A DNA stretch of 64,000 bases from Alloalcanivorax profundimaris. Lineage in GTDB: Bacteria; Pseudomonadota; Gammaproteobacteria; Pseudomonadales; Alcanivoracaceae. The position numbers and the translations under genes were made by a program. Positions within the stretch are counted from its first letter, which is position 1. Each line of letters opens with the position of its first letter. Shown here piece by piece: positions 10,518 to 17,983 of this stretch. The notes beneath the pieces are model-generated. The model did no database searches, was not told the origin of the DNA, and saw only the letters and a program-made list of their open reading frames with translations. The DNA is taken from assembly GCF_015265435.1 (NCBI RefSeq), contig NZ_JABJWH010000007.1, positions 34,735 through 98,734 on the forward strand. The letters run 5' to 3'.

Positions 10518-10533
10518 TGTGATTATTATCACG
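10518..10533. promoter_or_regulatory. CRP/Vfr-like site between the sensor kinase and barrel genes
   Basis: TGTGATTATTATCACG matches TGTGA-N6-TCACA in 9 of 10 conserved positions. It contains the perfect palindrome GTGATTATTATCAC. It sits 28 bases upstream of the kinase start and about 90 bases upstream of the barrel gene, so it could serve either direction. Confidence 0.5.
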
Positions 10534-10621
10534 TTGCTTTTACCGTATTTAACGGGGGTTCTGGAACGAGGCCAAGTACCCTGTTTCAAACTGATGACTT
10601 CACACGCAAAAGGAGACGCAA

Positions 10622-11173
10622 ATGAAGGTCAAGATTCTGGGCAAGGTAATGGTACTGTCCTGTTCCCTGGTGGCCGGCGGCGCCTTCGCGGCGGGACCGT
10701 ACATCGGCGCGAACTACAGCCAGTTCCAGTACGACAACGATGAGTACGATAGCGATACTCTGAAAATCGACGCCGCCGTTCTGCGTGCCGGTATTGAGTT
10801 CAATGACTACATCGGGCTGGAAGCGCGCGGTGGCATGGGCTTCGAAGAAGATTCCCAAGGCATCGTCGACTTCGAGCTGGACAATATGTATGGCGGCTAC
10901 GTGAAACTGTCCGCGCCGCTGGCCGAGTCCGTTCACCCCTACATCATCGGCGGTTACACCAAACTCAAGGGCACCGTGAAAGCCGAGGGCTCCGTGGCCG
11001 GCATCGACTACTCCGTGGACGATGACGAGCACTACGAAGGTGAATCCTACGGTGCCGGCATCGACTTCAACCTGACCGATACCGTGGGCGCCAACCTGGA
11101 GTACATGCGCTACTACGATCAGGACGAAGAGGAAATTTCCGGTATCAGCGTGGGCCTGCGCTCCGCGTTCTGA
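10622..11173 (+). CDS. Small outer-membrane beta-barrel protein
   Basis: A 183-residue secreted protein: signal peptide MKVKILGKVMVLSCSLVAG with an AFA cleavage site near residue 23, then alternating amphipathic strands rich in Gly, Tyr, Asp and Glu, ending in a phenylalanine (VGLRSAF), the hallmark of BAM-inserted barrels. It resembles OmpX/OmpA-like 8-strand porin family proteins. The loops are strongly acidic (DNDEYDSD, DDDEHYEGE), which could bind cations or simply suit a marine lifestyle. AAAAGGAGA lies just before the ATG. Codon use is more AT-tolerant than in its neighbours, consistent with high expression. Function beyond membrane integrity is not predictable. Confidence 0.85.
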   Translation: MKVKILGKVMVLSCSLVAGGAFAAGPYIGANYSQFQYDNDEYDSDTLKIDAAVLRAGIEFNDYIGLEARGGMGFEEDSQGIVDFELDNMYGGYVKLSAPLAESVHPYIIGGYTKLKGTVKAEGSVAGIDYSVDDDEHYEGESYGAGIDFNLTDTVGANLEYMRYYDQDEEEISGISVGLRSAF

Positions 11174-11229
11174 TCCGCGATCCGATCCGGGGGCGAAGGA
11201 CGCCCCGATCCGCCAGGGATGGCGACCCG

Positions 11230-11254
11230 CGCCGGCTTTCAAGCCGGCGTTTTC
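11230..11254 (+). terminator. Terminator-like hairpin after the barrel gene
   Basis: CGCCGGCTT/AAGCCGGCG perfect 9-bp stem with a 2-base loop (11230-11249), followed by TTTTC. It lies between the barrel gene and the convergent ABC1 kinase gene. Confidence 0.65.
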
Positions 11255-11258
11255 ATGT

Positions 11259-12578
11259 TCAGGCGGCCCGTTCCCGGAGGATCCGTTCCAGGCGCGGCCG
11301 CAGCGCGCTGGCCACCCCCAGGTTCTTCATGGTCCAGTAGTGGCCGCCCACCACCCGCTGCACCAGCAAGGTCCGCGAGCTGGGCTGGAATTTCAGCATG
11401 TCCTCCCAGGCGGTGGCCCGGGCCTGCTTCATCACGTCCTGGTGTAGCCGCGCGGTGCGGAAGTCGAACGGCGTATCGGCGATGCCCTGCAGCAGCACCG
11501 GCACCCAGGCCTCGTAGAAGCCGTCCGGCACCGTGGCGTCCTCGCGGCGGGCGCCGATTTCCACCAGGGCCCGGTCGAGCCGGTCCCAGTCCCGCTCCAG
11601 GGCGGCGCCGGTGAGCGCCGCCATCAGCGTCACGTCCTCCTCGGGCAGGCGTTTCACCGCGCCGAAGTCGTAGAACACGATGCCGCCGTCCCGACGGAAC
11701 GCGAAATTGCCCGGGTGCGGATCGCAATGCACCGCGTGCAGCTGGAAAATCTGCCGGGCAAGCAGGTCGAACAGCCGCTCGCCGAGGCGGTTGCGCAGGG
11801 CCTGATCGAAGCCGTGGGCGTCGTCGACCTGCTCCAGGGGCGTGCCTTCCTCCAGGCTCAGGGTCAGCACGGTGGTGCCGGACAGGGAAGGAAATACCCG
11901 CGGGATCACCACGTCCGGATCGTCGCGGTGGAAATCCCGGAACAGGTTCAGGTTCGCCGCCTCCTGGTGGTAGTCCAGCTCTTCGTCCAGTTGCTGGCGG
12001 ATTTCGGCAAACACCGCGTCCAGGGCGCGCTCGTCCACGCGCAGCAGGCTGCCCAGTTTGAGAATGCGCTTGAGGTGCTTCATGTCCGAATCGATGGACG
12101 CCTTTACCGCCGGGTACTGCACCTTGACCACCACCTCCTCGCCGTCGAGGGTGGTGGCGCGGTGGACCTGGCCGATGGAGGCGGCGGCGAACGGGGTTTC
12201 CTGAAAGTCCTGGAAGTGCTCCGCCACCGGGCCGCCCAGCTCCCGCTCCAGCTGGCGCCGGATCACGTGGAAGGGCATCGGCGCCGAGGCATTCTGCAGC
12301 ACCGCCAGCTGTTCGCTGATCTCCCGGGGCAGCACGTCCTGCATCTGCGAGGCGATCTGGCCCACCTTCATTACCGCCCCTTTCATCTGACCCAGGGTGG
12401 CGGCCACCTCCCGGCCGATGTGGCGCATCAGTTCCTCGCGGCTGCTCTGCCGGTCCTCCGCCGATTGAAACCAGCCGCGCACCTGCTGGCCGGCCACCCG
12501 GGTGGCGATGGAGGTGGTCATGCCGGTGAGTTTCCAGAAACGGCCGCCGGTGGCGGCCCGGTCACGGCGTTTGGCCAT
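11259..12578 (-). CDS. ABC1/UbiB-family atypical kinase-like protein
   Basis: A 439-residue protein of the ABC1 (AarF/UbiB/ADCK) family. Visible family signatures are the inhibitory KxGQ motif (MKVGQIASQ), the Ala-rich nucleotide loop AAASIGQVHRA, lysine in VVVKVQYP, the catalytic-loop CDPHPGNF and the metal-binding YDFGAVKRL. Members bind ATP and support ubiquinone biosynthesis or other lipid processes. It is shorter than true UbiB and lacks the two C-terminal membrane helices, so it is more like the soluble ABC1 paralogues often present in lipid-accumulating bacteria than the ubiquinone operon protein. It stands alone and is convergent with the barrel gene. Confidence 0.85.
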   Translation of the reverse strand: MAKRRDRAATGGRFWKLTGMTTSIATRVAGQQVRGWFQSAEDRQSSREELMRHIGREVAATLGQMKGAVMKVGQIASQMQDVLPREISEQLAVLQNASAPMPFHVIRRQLERELGGPVAEHFQDFQETPFAAASIGQVHRATTLDGEEVVVKVQYPAVKASIDSDMKHLKRILKLGSLLRVDERALDAVFAEIRQQLDEELDYHQEAANLNLFRDFHRDDPDVVIPRVFPSLSGTTVLTLSLEEGTPLEQVDDAHGFDQALRNRLGERLFDLLARQIFQLHAVHCDPHPGNFAFRRDGGIVFYDFGAVKRLPEEDVTLMAALTGAALERDWDRLDRALVEIGARREDATVPDGFYEAWVPVLLQGIADTPFDFRTARLHQDVMKQARATAWEDMLKFQPSSRTLLVQRVVGGHYWTMKNLGVASALRPRLERILRERAA

Positions 12579-12630
12579 GGTTCGCTCGCTGCTGATGGGA
12601 ATTCAGCAAGCCTAGCGCCGCCACGCGCGC

Positions 12631-12656
12631 AAAAAAAGGGGCCCGATCAGGGCCCC
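12631..12656 (-). terminator. Intrinsic terminator of the phasin-like gene
   Basis: Read leftwards, GGGGCCC/GGGCCCC forms a 7-bp stem (12638-12656) followed by seven T on the minus strand. Confidence 0.85.
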
Positions 12657-12693
12657 GCCAAAGGAGAGTAGGCAGAAAAAACGGTGGTTCGAA

Positions 12694-13125
12694 TCAGGCG
12701 CGCTGTTTCTCGCCGGCGCTGACCAGCTCGTCGAACAGCTTGCGGCTCTGCTCGCGGGCGGTGGTCACGGCGCCCAGGCCGGCCAGCACGAATTCGTTGC
12801 TGGATTCGGCTTTCTCGCCACGGGCTTCCTTACCCGTGCTGATGCATTGTTCGTAGAGTTCCTGGCGCTTGCGCGGCGCTTCATCGATGAGCGCCCGGGC
12901 GCGGACCGCGAAGCCGCGACCGGCCAGCAGCACCTTGGATTTGCCCTCGGCGTCGTCGCCATAGGCCTCGGTGCCCGCCTTCACGTATTCCTCGTAGAGC
13001 TCCTCGGAGCCGTCTCCGGCCTTGCTGTAGGCGCCCAGGCCGGCCAGATAGAGCTTGTTGCCGAAGTCCTTGACGCGGCTCAGCAGCTTGTCCTGTTCTT
13101 CACGCAAGTCTTTCAGTTCACCCAT
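12694..13125 (-). CDS. Phasin-like granule-associated protein with three internal repeats
   Basis: A 143-residue acidic helical protein. Its first segment, NKLYLAGLGAYSKAG followed by SEELYEEYVKAG, closely resembles the core of PhaF/PhaI-type phasins, which coat polyhydroxyalkanoate or lipid granules. The same pattern recurs three times: LAGLG at 27-31, LAGRG at 67-71 and LAGLG at 114-118, each followed about 20 residues later by an (L/Y)(Y/F)(D/E) segment and a glycine. The start at 13125 has an optimal AAGGAGGT; a longer in-frame reading to 13317 lacks one and reads through non-coding sequence. The strong Shine-Dalgarno and terminator suggest an abundant protein. Granule binding is inferred; no PHA synthase is in the window. 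Confidence 0.75.
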   Translation of the reverse strand: MGELKDLREEQDKLLSRVKDFGNKLYLAGLGAYSKAGDGSEELYEEYVKAGTEAYGDDAEGKSKVLLAGRGFAVRARALIDEAPRKRQELYEQCISTGKEARGEKAESSNEFVLAGLGAVTTAREQSRKLFDELVSAGEKQRA

Positions 13126-13349
13126 GATGTACCTCCTTAGCGTCTTCGCTAATCTGTTCATGACGAACGATACGGGCGAAAGAGACGGCTGTGCGCGATC
13201 ATTGTCGAACAATTGAACATGGCTGGCCGCCATGAATTGGGCAGCCTGTGATGGAGCTCCCAGCGGTGACGCCAATTTGAACGTGGCGGGAACCGGGCCC
13301 GGCCCCGTACACTCCATAGGAAAGTACCAATCGGCCGAGATACGAATTC

Positions 13350-13730
13350 ATGATCGAGAAATTCATCGCCAAGGTGCCCAGCCGGATTTGGGCGGATGGG
13401 CGACCGGCCCGCGCGCGGCAGTGGGATGCGGAATTCAACGTGGCGGCCTGGACCCGGGTCTCCGGGGAGCCGGGGCGGGTTCAGTTGCTGGTGCGTTACC
13501 TGGACACCAAGAACGACCAGGCGGTGCTGGTGGATGCCGCGGAAGTGAAAGGCGACGGCAGCGCGCTGCTGTCGGGGCTGGTGCGGCTTCGCTTCACCGA
13601 TAGCGTGGAGCAGGTGCAGATTTCCCTGCGACTGTCCGATCCGGGCATGCGTTACGTGGTGGAAGAGCTGTACATGCAGCGTCGTGGCACGGCACTGCGC
13701 CCCCAGGACAAGTTGATCTCCAACTACTAG
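13350..13730 (+). CDS. Conserved-looking hypothetical protein
   Basis: A 126-residue soluble protein with no signal peptide, beginning MIEKFIAKVPSRIWADGRPA and ending with a beta-rich half (LLSGLVRLRFTDSVEQVQIS, LSDPGMRYVVEELYMQRR). Codon usage is like the neighbouring genes and GC is high at third positions, so it is very likely a real gene. I do not recognise a domain. It is divergent from the phasin-like gene across a 220-base intergenic region and faces the small 67-residue gene across a GC-rich palindrome. No function is assigned. Confidence 0.7.
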   Translation: MIEKFIAKVPSRIWADGRPARARQWDAEFNVAAWTRVSGEPGRVQLLVRYLDTKNDQAVLVDAAEVKGDGSALLSGLVRLRFTDSVEQVQISLRLSDPGMRYVVEELYMQRRGTALRPQDKLISNY

Positions 13731-13761
13731 CCGGCGGCCGGATCTTCCCGGCAAGCCGCGG

Positions 13762-13792
13762 GGCGGGCCCCTTCCTTCCCCCGGGGCCCGCC
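13762..13792. terminator. GC-rich hairpin between convergent genes
   Basis: A perfect 10-bp inverted repeat, GGCGGGCCCC at 13762-13771 with GGGGCCCGCC at 13783-13792, lies between the stops of two convergent genes. No T tract follows, so termination efficiency is uncertain. Confidence 0.45.
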
Positions 13793-13798
13793 AGCCGG

Positions 13799-14002
13799 TT
13801 AGCGGCCGTTATCGGCCACGCGCCGGCACGCCAGGCTTCCCCCCTCGGGCCGGGACGGGTCGTCGAGATTGTCGGCGACCACGTCCTCACCTGTTTCCAG
13901 CAGGGATTCCGGCCACGCCTGGAAGTCCAGTCCGGTAAGCCGGTTCAGGTTCTCCAGGGCCGTTTCCGGGTGCCGTTTTTCCATTCTGATGATTTTGCTC
14001 AT
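13799..14002 (-). CDS. Small hypothetical protein (67 aa)
   Basis: The 67-residue product begins MSKIIRMEKRHPETALENLN and contains a short conserved-looking core (LTGLDFQAWPESLL) and an acidic, proline-containing tail. There is no signal peptide or membrane segment. The start at 14002 has AAAGGG about 9 bases upstream. A longer in-frame start at 14032 is less likely because a 16-codon ORF with its own good ribosome-binding site ends across this ATG (CCATGA), suggesting translational coupling. No known domain is recognised. It may be a small regulatory or stress protein, but nothing in the sequence shows this. Confidence 0.6.
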   Translation of the reverse strand: MSKIIRMEKRHPETALENLNRLTGLDFQAWPESLLETGEDVVADNLDDPSRPEGGSLACRRVADNGR

Positions 14003-14049
14003 GGTGACCATCCCTTTGCGCACCATCGGCAAAGCCAGAATCGTGCCAT
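13999..14049 (-). CDS. Candidate 16-codon leader peptide coupled to the 67-aa gene
   Basis: ATG at 14049 opens MARFWLCRWCAKGWSP and its TGA (14001-13999) overlaps the ATG of the 67-residue gene. AGGAG (14061-14057) is 7 bases upstream, an optimal spacing and a better site than the downstream gene has. Three of 16 residues are Trp and two are Cys (CRWC). It could be a regulatory leader or a coupling device. It may also be fortuitous, since it is too short for codon statistics. Confidence 0.35.
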   Translation of the reverse strand: MARFWLCRWCAKGWSP

Positions 14050-14172
14050 TCCATGGCTCCTTTTTTTCATATAAAAATCAATGAGTTGGCGGCTAGCCGA
14101 AAAAACGCGCCGAGCGTGGGTGCCGGCGCGCCTTGGCAGGATGTGACCCAGGTTGTCAGTTCGCTGCCCTGA

Positions 14173-15009
14173 TCAGTCCAGAAAGAAGTCCGGCAGCAAC
14201 TGGTCCTCGGAGAGGCTCGGGTCCACCTTGTAGCGGCTCAGGTCGGTGACGCCGGCTTCGCGCAGCGCCTCGTCGTCGATGAAGAAACGGCCGGTGTACT
14301 CCGTGTGCGGACGGGTCAGGATCCAGTGCGCCGCGTCGGCCATGATCTCCGGCTGGCGGCAGGCGCGCACCGCCATCTCACCGCCCAGGTGGTTGCGCAC
14401 CGCCGCCGTGTTGATGGCGGTGCGCGGCCAAAGGGCGTTCACCGCCACCTTGCCGGCGTATTCGTCGGCCATGCCCAGCACGCACAGGCTCATGCCGTAC
14501 TTGGCCATGGTGTAGGCCAGGTGCCGGCCAAACCAGGCCGGGTTCAGGTTGAGCGGCGGCGACAGGTTGAGGATGTGCGGGTTGTCCGCTTCGCGCAGCA
14601 GCGGCAGGCACAGCTTGCTGGCCAGAAAGGTGCCCCGGGTGTTGATCCGGTGCATCAGGTCATAGGACTTCATGGAGGTGGCTTCGGTGGGCGTCAAGGC
14701 GATGGCGCTGGCGTTGTTGACCAGGATGTCGACGCCGCCGAAGGCCTCCCGGGCCTGGTCCATGGCCGCCTGGACCTGATCCTCGTAGCGAATGTCGCCC
14801 ACGCACACCAGCGGCGTGCCGCCCGCTTCCTCGATGGCCTCCGCAGCGGTGTAGAGGGTGCCGGGCAGCTTCGGGTGCGGTTCGGTGGTCTTGGCGAACA
14901 GCACCACGTTGGCGCCATCGCGGGCGGCGCGCACGCCGATCGCCTTGCCAATGCCCCGGCTGGCGCCGGTGATGAAGAGGGTCTTGCCGTTCAGGGAAGG
15001 GGTGCTCAT
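14173..15009 (-). CDS. SDR family oxidoreductase (HSDL2-like)
   Basis: A 278-residue short-chain dehydrogenase. TGASRGIG near residues 14-21 binds NAD(P), NNAS is the structural motif, and LAYTMAKYGMS carries the catalytic Tyr-xxx-Lys. The long loop around KTTEPHPKLPGTLYTAAEAI and the C-terminal FFIDDEALREAGVTDLSRY are typical of the hydroxysteroid-dehydrogenase-like 2 group, whose bacterial members are tied to fatty acid or sterol metabolism. The start at 15009 fits the family length; the open frame continues upstream through the AraC gene's complementary strand but that part has no family similarity. It is divergent from the AraC-type regulator, a likely controller. Confidence 0.88.
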   Translation of the reverse strand: MSTPSLNGKTLFITGASRGIGKAIGVRAARDGANVVLFAKTTEPHPKLPGTLYTAAEAIEEAGGTPLVCVGDIRYEDQVQAAMDQAREAFGGVDILVNNASAIALTPTEATSMKSYDLMHRINTRGTFLASKLCLPLLREADNPHILNLSPPLNLNPAWFGRHLAYTMAKYGMSLCVLGMADEYAGKVAVNALWPRTAINTAAVRNHLGGEMAVRACRQPEIMADAAHWILTRPHTEYTGRFFIDDEALREAGVTDLSRYKVDPSLSEDQLLPDFFLD

Positions 15010-15195
15010 GGCGGCTCCGAGGGTTCCGTGTGAAGACCTCGAAAGTAGCAACGGGCCGCCGAGCCCGGCAATACACAAAAGGCGCCGCCATGACTCCCCC
15101 TCCGGCCCGGGGCCGTCGCTATGGCCTTGCCTTGGCGGGAAGGGTGTGGGTATCTTGTGCCCGGGCTGGTCATATTGGGCCATGGGATAATAAGT

Positions 15196-16209
15196 ATGAC
15201 GATTCTGAAAATGAGCGCGGAGGACTACACCATCTCCGCCGAATACCTGGCGTTGATGCTGGAGTTTCTGGACCGGCGCGGCATCGGGGAAGAGCGCGCC
15301 CTGGAGGGGCTGCCCATTGAACCGGGCTGCTGGCGCGACCCCAAGGCGCGGCTCACCGCCGCCGTGTTCGATCGCTTCGCGCGGCGCGCCCTGGCGCTCA
15401 CCGGCGAACCCTGGATGGGGTGGGAGCTGGGTGCGTCCATGACGCTGTCGTCCCACGGCTTTCTCGGCTACGCGGCGATGAGCAGTGAAACCCTGGGCGA
15501 CGCCATCGAGCTGGCGGTGAAGTTCTTCCGCACCCGCAGCACCATCATCCAGTTGGAGAGCTTCGCCGACGGCGACTGGGCGGTGCTGCAGGTCAACGAG
15601 ATGCTGGCCTTGGGCGACCTGGCGCCGCTGGTGGTGGAAAGTCTGTTCTCCAGCTTCCATTTCATGGCCATGCAGCTGATCCCCGATGTGGAAATCCTTG
15701 GCGAGCTGCGTTTCTCCTATCCGGAGCCGCCGTATTTCGCGCGGTTGCGGCCCTTGATCCCGGTGCCGGTGTACTTCGACTGCGCCTACAGCCAGATGCG
15801 TTTTCCGGTGGAGCGCCTGCAGCGGCGCCTGCGGTTCGCCGACCCGCGGCTGGCGCAGATGGCCGCCGCCCAGTGCGAGCAGGAAATGGAGCAGATCAAG
15901 GCGCCGCCGGCGCTGCTCGGCCAGGTGCGGCGCATCATGCTGGCCGGCTCCGGCGGCTTCCCCGGCGTCGACGACGTGGCCTCGGAGCTGCACATGTCGT
16001 CGCGCACCCTGAAGCGTAAATTGCAACAGCTGGGCACCAGCTACCAGACCCTGCTGGACGATCTGCGCAAGGGGCTGGCGGTGGAGTATCTCACCCAGAG
16101 CCACCGCTCCGTGGACGAGATCGCCCTGGCCCTGGGCTATTCCGACGCTTCCAATTTCGCCCGCGCCTTCCGTCGCTGGACCGGCCGCAGCCCCTCCGAC
16201 TACCGTTAG
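15196..16209 (+). CDS. AraC family transcriptional regulator (arabinose-binding-like N-terminal domain)
   Basis: A 337-residue regulator. The N-terminal about 210 residues match the ligand-binding domain of the OruR/ArgR-like AraC branch (WMGWELGASMTLSSHG, GDAIELAVKFF). The C-terminal AraC helix-turn-helix pair is clear: VDDVASELHMSSRTLKRKLQ and VDEIALALGYSDASNFARAFRRWTG. The start at 15196 (MTILKMSAEDY) was chosen because upstream in-frame sequence is not protein-like; a second ATG at 15211 is possible. It is divergent from the HSDL2-like dehydrogenase and likely activates it in response to a lipid-derived effector, which is inferred from position only. Confidence 0.88.
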   Translation: MTILKMSAEDYTISAEYLALMLEFLDRRGIGEERALEGLPIEPGCWRDPKARLTAAVFDRFARRALALTGEPWMGWELGASMTLSSHGFLGYAAMSSETLGDAIELAVKFFRTRSTIIQLESFADGDWAVLQVNEMLALGDLAPLVVESLFSSFHFMAMQLIPDVEILGELRFSYPEPPYFARLRPLIPVPVYFDCAYSQMRFPVERLQRRLRFADPRLAQMAAAQCEQEMEQIKAPPALLGQVRRIMLAGSGGFPGVDDVASELHMSSRTLKRKLQQLGTSYQTLLDDLRKGLAVEYLTQSHRSVDEIALALGYSDASNFARAFRRWTGRSPSDYR

Positions 16210-16215
16210 CCGCCG

Positions 16216-16605
16216 CTAGCCGTTGATAAGGTGAAAGACGGCGCCGCCCAGACCGCCGAGCAGCAGGGTCACGGTGGCCAGGAAGCCGACCAGGAAGCCG
16301 CGTCCGCGATTGCGCGGCTGCTGCAGGTAGGCGTTGAAGTAGAGCTGCCGGCCGATCACGAACACCAGGCCAAGCACCGCCGCGGCGCGCGGTTCCAGGT
16401 ACCAGCCGAACAACCACAGTGCCGGCAGGAACAGCACCAGTTGCTCCACGGTATTGGCGTGGCCGCGCTGGCAGCGTTCGAAGATTTCATGGCCGTGCAC
16501 GGCCGGGGCGCGCACCTGGTATTTGACCCGGGCGCGGCCCACCACGAAGCTGAACAGGGCGCATTGCAACAACGCCACGATGGTAACGATGGCTACCCAT
16601 TCCAT
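16216..16605 (-). CDS. MAPEG family membrane protein
   Basis: A 129-residue integral membrane protein with four hydrophobic segments (about 3-23, 55-75, 78-95, 107-125). It carries the MAPEG pattern of glutathione/eicosanoid-metabolising enzymes: ERCQRGHANTVEQLVLFLPAL and the following region with GRQLYFNAYLQQPRNRGRGF. Eukaryotic relatives are glutathione transferases; bacterial members are mostly uncharacterised and may detoxify lipophilic compounds. It ends 6 bases from the stop of the convergent AraC gene. The start at 16605 begins the first membrane helix, as expected. Confidence 0.85.
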   Translation of the reverse strand: MEWVAIVTIVALLQCALFSFVVGRARVKYQVRAPAVHGHEIFERCQRGHANTVEQLVLFLPALWLFGWYLEPRAAAVLGLVFVIGRQLYFNAYLQQPRNRGRGFLVGFLATVTLLLGGLGGAVFHLING

Positions 16606-16767
16606 GAACTTCCCCCAGACAGGTATCGTACGCCATCCTTGGAAACGGCCCGGCGCTCCCCTTTTTGTGTTCGCCGGTCTTTTATTAAAGCGCTATTTTT
16701 TGCGTATCATCTTAGGCGACGACGGCGCCCTTGCCCAGCCGTCGCCCCGGGCTTTTAAGGCGGATTT

Positions 16768-17166
16768 GTGACCATGACCACTCTCCACCCCCGTCTGGCC
16801 GCCGACACCGGCGCGTTGGGCGAAACCGATCTGTGCTGGATGCGCTGGATGCGCGATGCCCGTTTCCCCTGGCTGATCGTGGTGCCCAAGCGCGACGGTC
16901 TGCGCGAATGGCATCATCTGCCGGCGCCGGAGCAGGGCCGGCTGCTGGCCACCGTGAACCATCTGGCCGGGGAGCTGGAGCGGGTCACCGGAGCGGACAA
17001 GATCAATCTGGGAGCGCTGGGCAACCTGGTGCCGCAGCTGCACGTGCACGTTATCGCGCGCTTCGAGGGCGACCCTTGCTGGCCGGGGCCGGTGTGGGGG
17101 CAGGGCGAGCCGGTGCCGGTGGACACGGCGCCGGAGTGGCTGCACCGCCTGCGGCTGCCGGAGTAG
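16768..17166 (+). CDS. HIT domain protein
   Basis: A 132-residue histidine-triad family nucleotide hydrolase/transferase. The triad motif QLHVHVIARF lies near residues 91-100. The preceding NLGALGNLVPQ is typical of the small bacterial HIT proteins. The reaction is probably hydrolysis of a nucleoside phosphoramidate or dinucleoside polyphosphate. Two starts are possible: GTG at 16768 (5 bases after AAGGCGG) and ATG at 16774 (11 bases after). TTATTA-N17-TATCAT (16682-16710) is a plausible promoter. The CPXCG-type protein gene follows after 4 bases and is probably co-transcribed. Confidence 0.88.
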   Translation: MTMTTLHPRLAADTGALGETDLCWMRWMRDARFPWLIVVPKRDGLREWHHLPAPEQGRLLATVNHLAGELERVTGADKINLGALGNLVPQLHVHVIARFEGDPCWPGPVWGQGEPVPVDTAPEWLHRLRLPE

Positions 17167-17170
17167 GGCG

Positions 17171-17359
17171 ATGGAGCTGATTCCGGTACCGGTGCAGTGC
17201 CCGCATTGCTGGGAGTGGTTCGATGCCCTGGTGGATCCGTCCCAGGGGGATCAGGAATACGTGGAGGATTGTCACGTCTGCTGCCGCCCGCTGGTGTTCA
17301 CGGTGGCGCTGACGGACCCGGACGCGCCGGAGGTGACGGCGCGCCCGGAGAACGACTAG
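17171..17359 (+). CDS. CPXCG-type cysteine-rich small protein
   Basis: A 62-residue protein with two cysteine pairs, CPHCW near residues 10-14 and CHVCCRPL near 34-41, spaced as in the proteobacterial CPXCG-motif family and suited to binding one zinc ion. The usual glycine after the first CPXC is replaced by tryptophan, and the second knuckle has an extra cysteine. The function of this family is unknown. It follows the HIT gene by 4 bases. The C-terminal 15 residues are Pro/Asp/Glu rich and probably disordered. Confidence 0.8.
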   Translation: MELIPVPVQCPHCWEWFDALVDPSQGDQEYVEDCHVCCRPLVFTVALTDPDAPEVTARPEND

Positions 17360-17366
17360 ACGCGCC

Positions 17367-17948
17367 TCAGGGCGCGTCGTCGCCGGCCAGGAAGCGGATC
17401 ATTTCCCGGTCGTTGAGCAGGCGCTCGATGGAGCGGCTGAGGATCTGGTTGACCATTTCCTGGTTGCGCGCCGCCGACGGCGTGAACGGCAGCTTGTGCT
17501 CGACGCTGCTGTTGTAGGTGCCGGTGTGGGTGGTGTCACCACGCCGGGCCTCGGCCAGCAGGGTCAGGTCCAGGTTGACCCGGTTCACCACCGAGCCTTC
17601 CTCGGGGATGTAGTCCAGTTTCTCCAGGCGCACCTCCAGGGTGGTGGCGTCCTGGCCCGGATTGAAGGCGTTGAAGCCCAGGCTCTGCAACCCCTTGCGC
17701 ACCGAATCGGCGAGGGCCGAGCGCACGTCGTTGGAGGGCTGCACCAGAGCGGTGTCCTTGTAGACGCCGCCTCGGGAGCCGAACGCTTTCTGGCCGCGGG
17801 AGTCCACCGCGATCACCTCCACGGAGCGGTTGTGGCCCAGATTGGCGGCCTCCACCTCGGGCTTGGGCGCCACCTCGATCTGTTGCGGGCTGAGCGCGCA
17901 GCCGGTGGCCAGCAGGGCGGCGGCGGCCAGGACGAGAAGCTGTTTCAT
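17367..17948 (-). CDS. YajG family lipoprotein
   Basis: A 193-residue outer-membrane or periplasmic lipoprotein. The signal MKQLLVLAAAALLATGC ends in a lipobox with the acylated cysteine at residue 17. The mature part has alternating strands and the YajG-like segments VRSALADSVRKGLQSLGF and a conserved C-terminal helix. The start at 17948 has GGAGAA upstream; an in-frame ATG 30 bases earlier would put a hydrophilic tail before the signal. The function of YajG is unknown; Pseudomonas carries a homologue. It lies just downstream of ispB on the same strand. Confidence 0.85.
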   Translation of the reverse strand: MKQLLVLAAAALLATGCALSPQQIEVAPKPEVEAANLGHNRSVEVIAVDSRGQKAFGSRGGVYKDTALVQPSNDVRSALADSVRKGLQSLGFNAFNPGQDATTLEVRLEKLDYIPEEGSVVNRVNLDLTLLAEARRGDTTHTGTYNSSVEHKLPFTPSAARNQEMVNQILSRSIERLLNDREMIRFLAGDDAP

Positions 17949-17983
17949 GCCGTTCTCCATTCTCGGAAGGATGTGCATCCAGT

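Noticed and set aside
14173..16104. Apparent fusion of the SDR to a long N-terminal extension
   Set aside because: The extension is antisense to the AraC-type regulator. The SDR family start at 15009 is at the right place.
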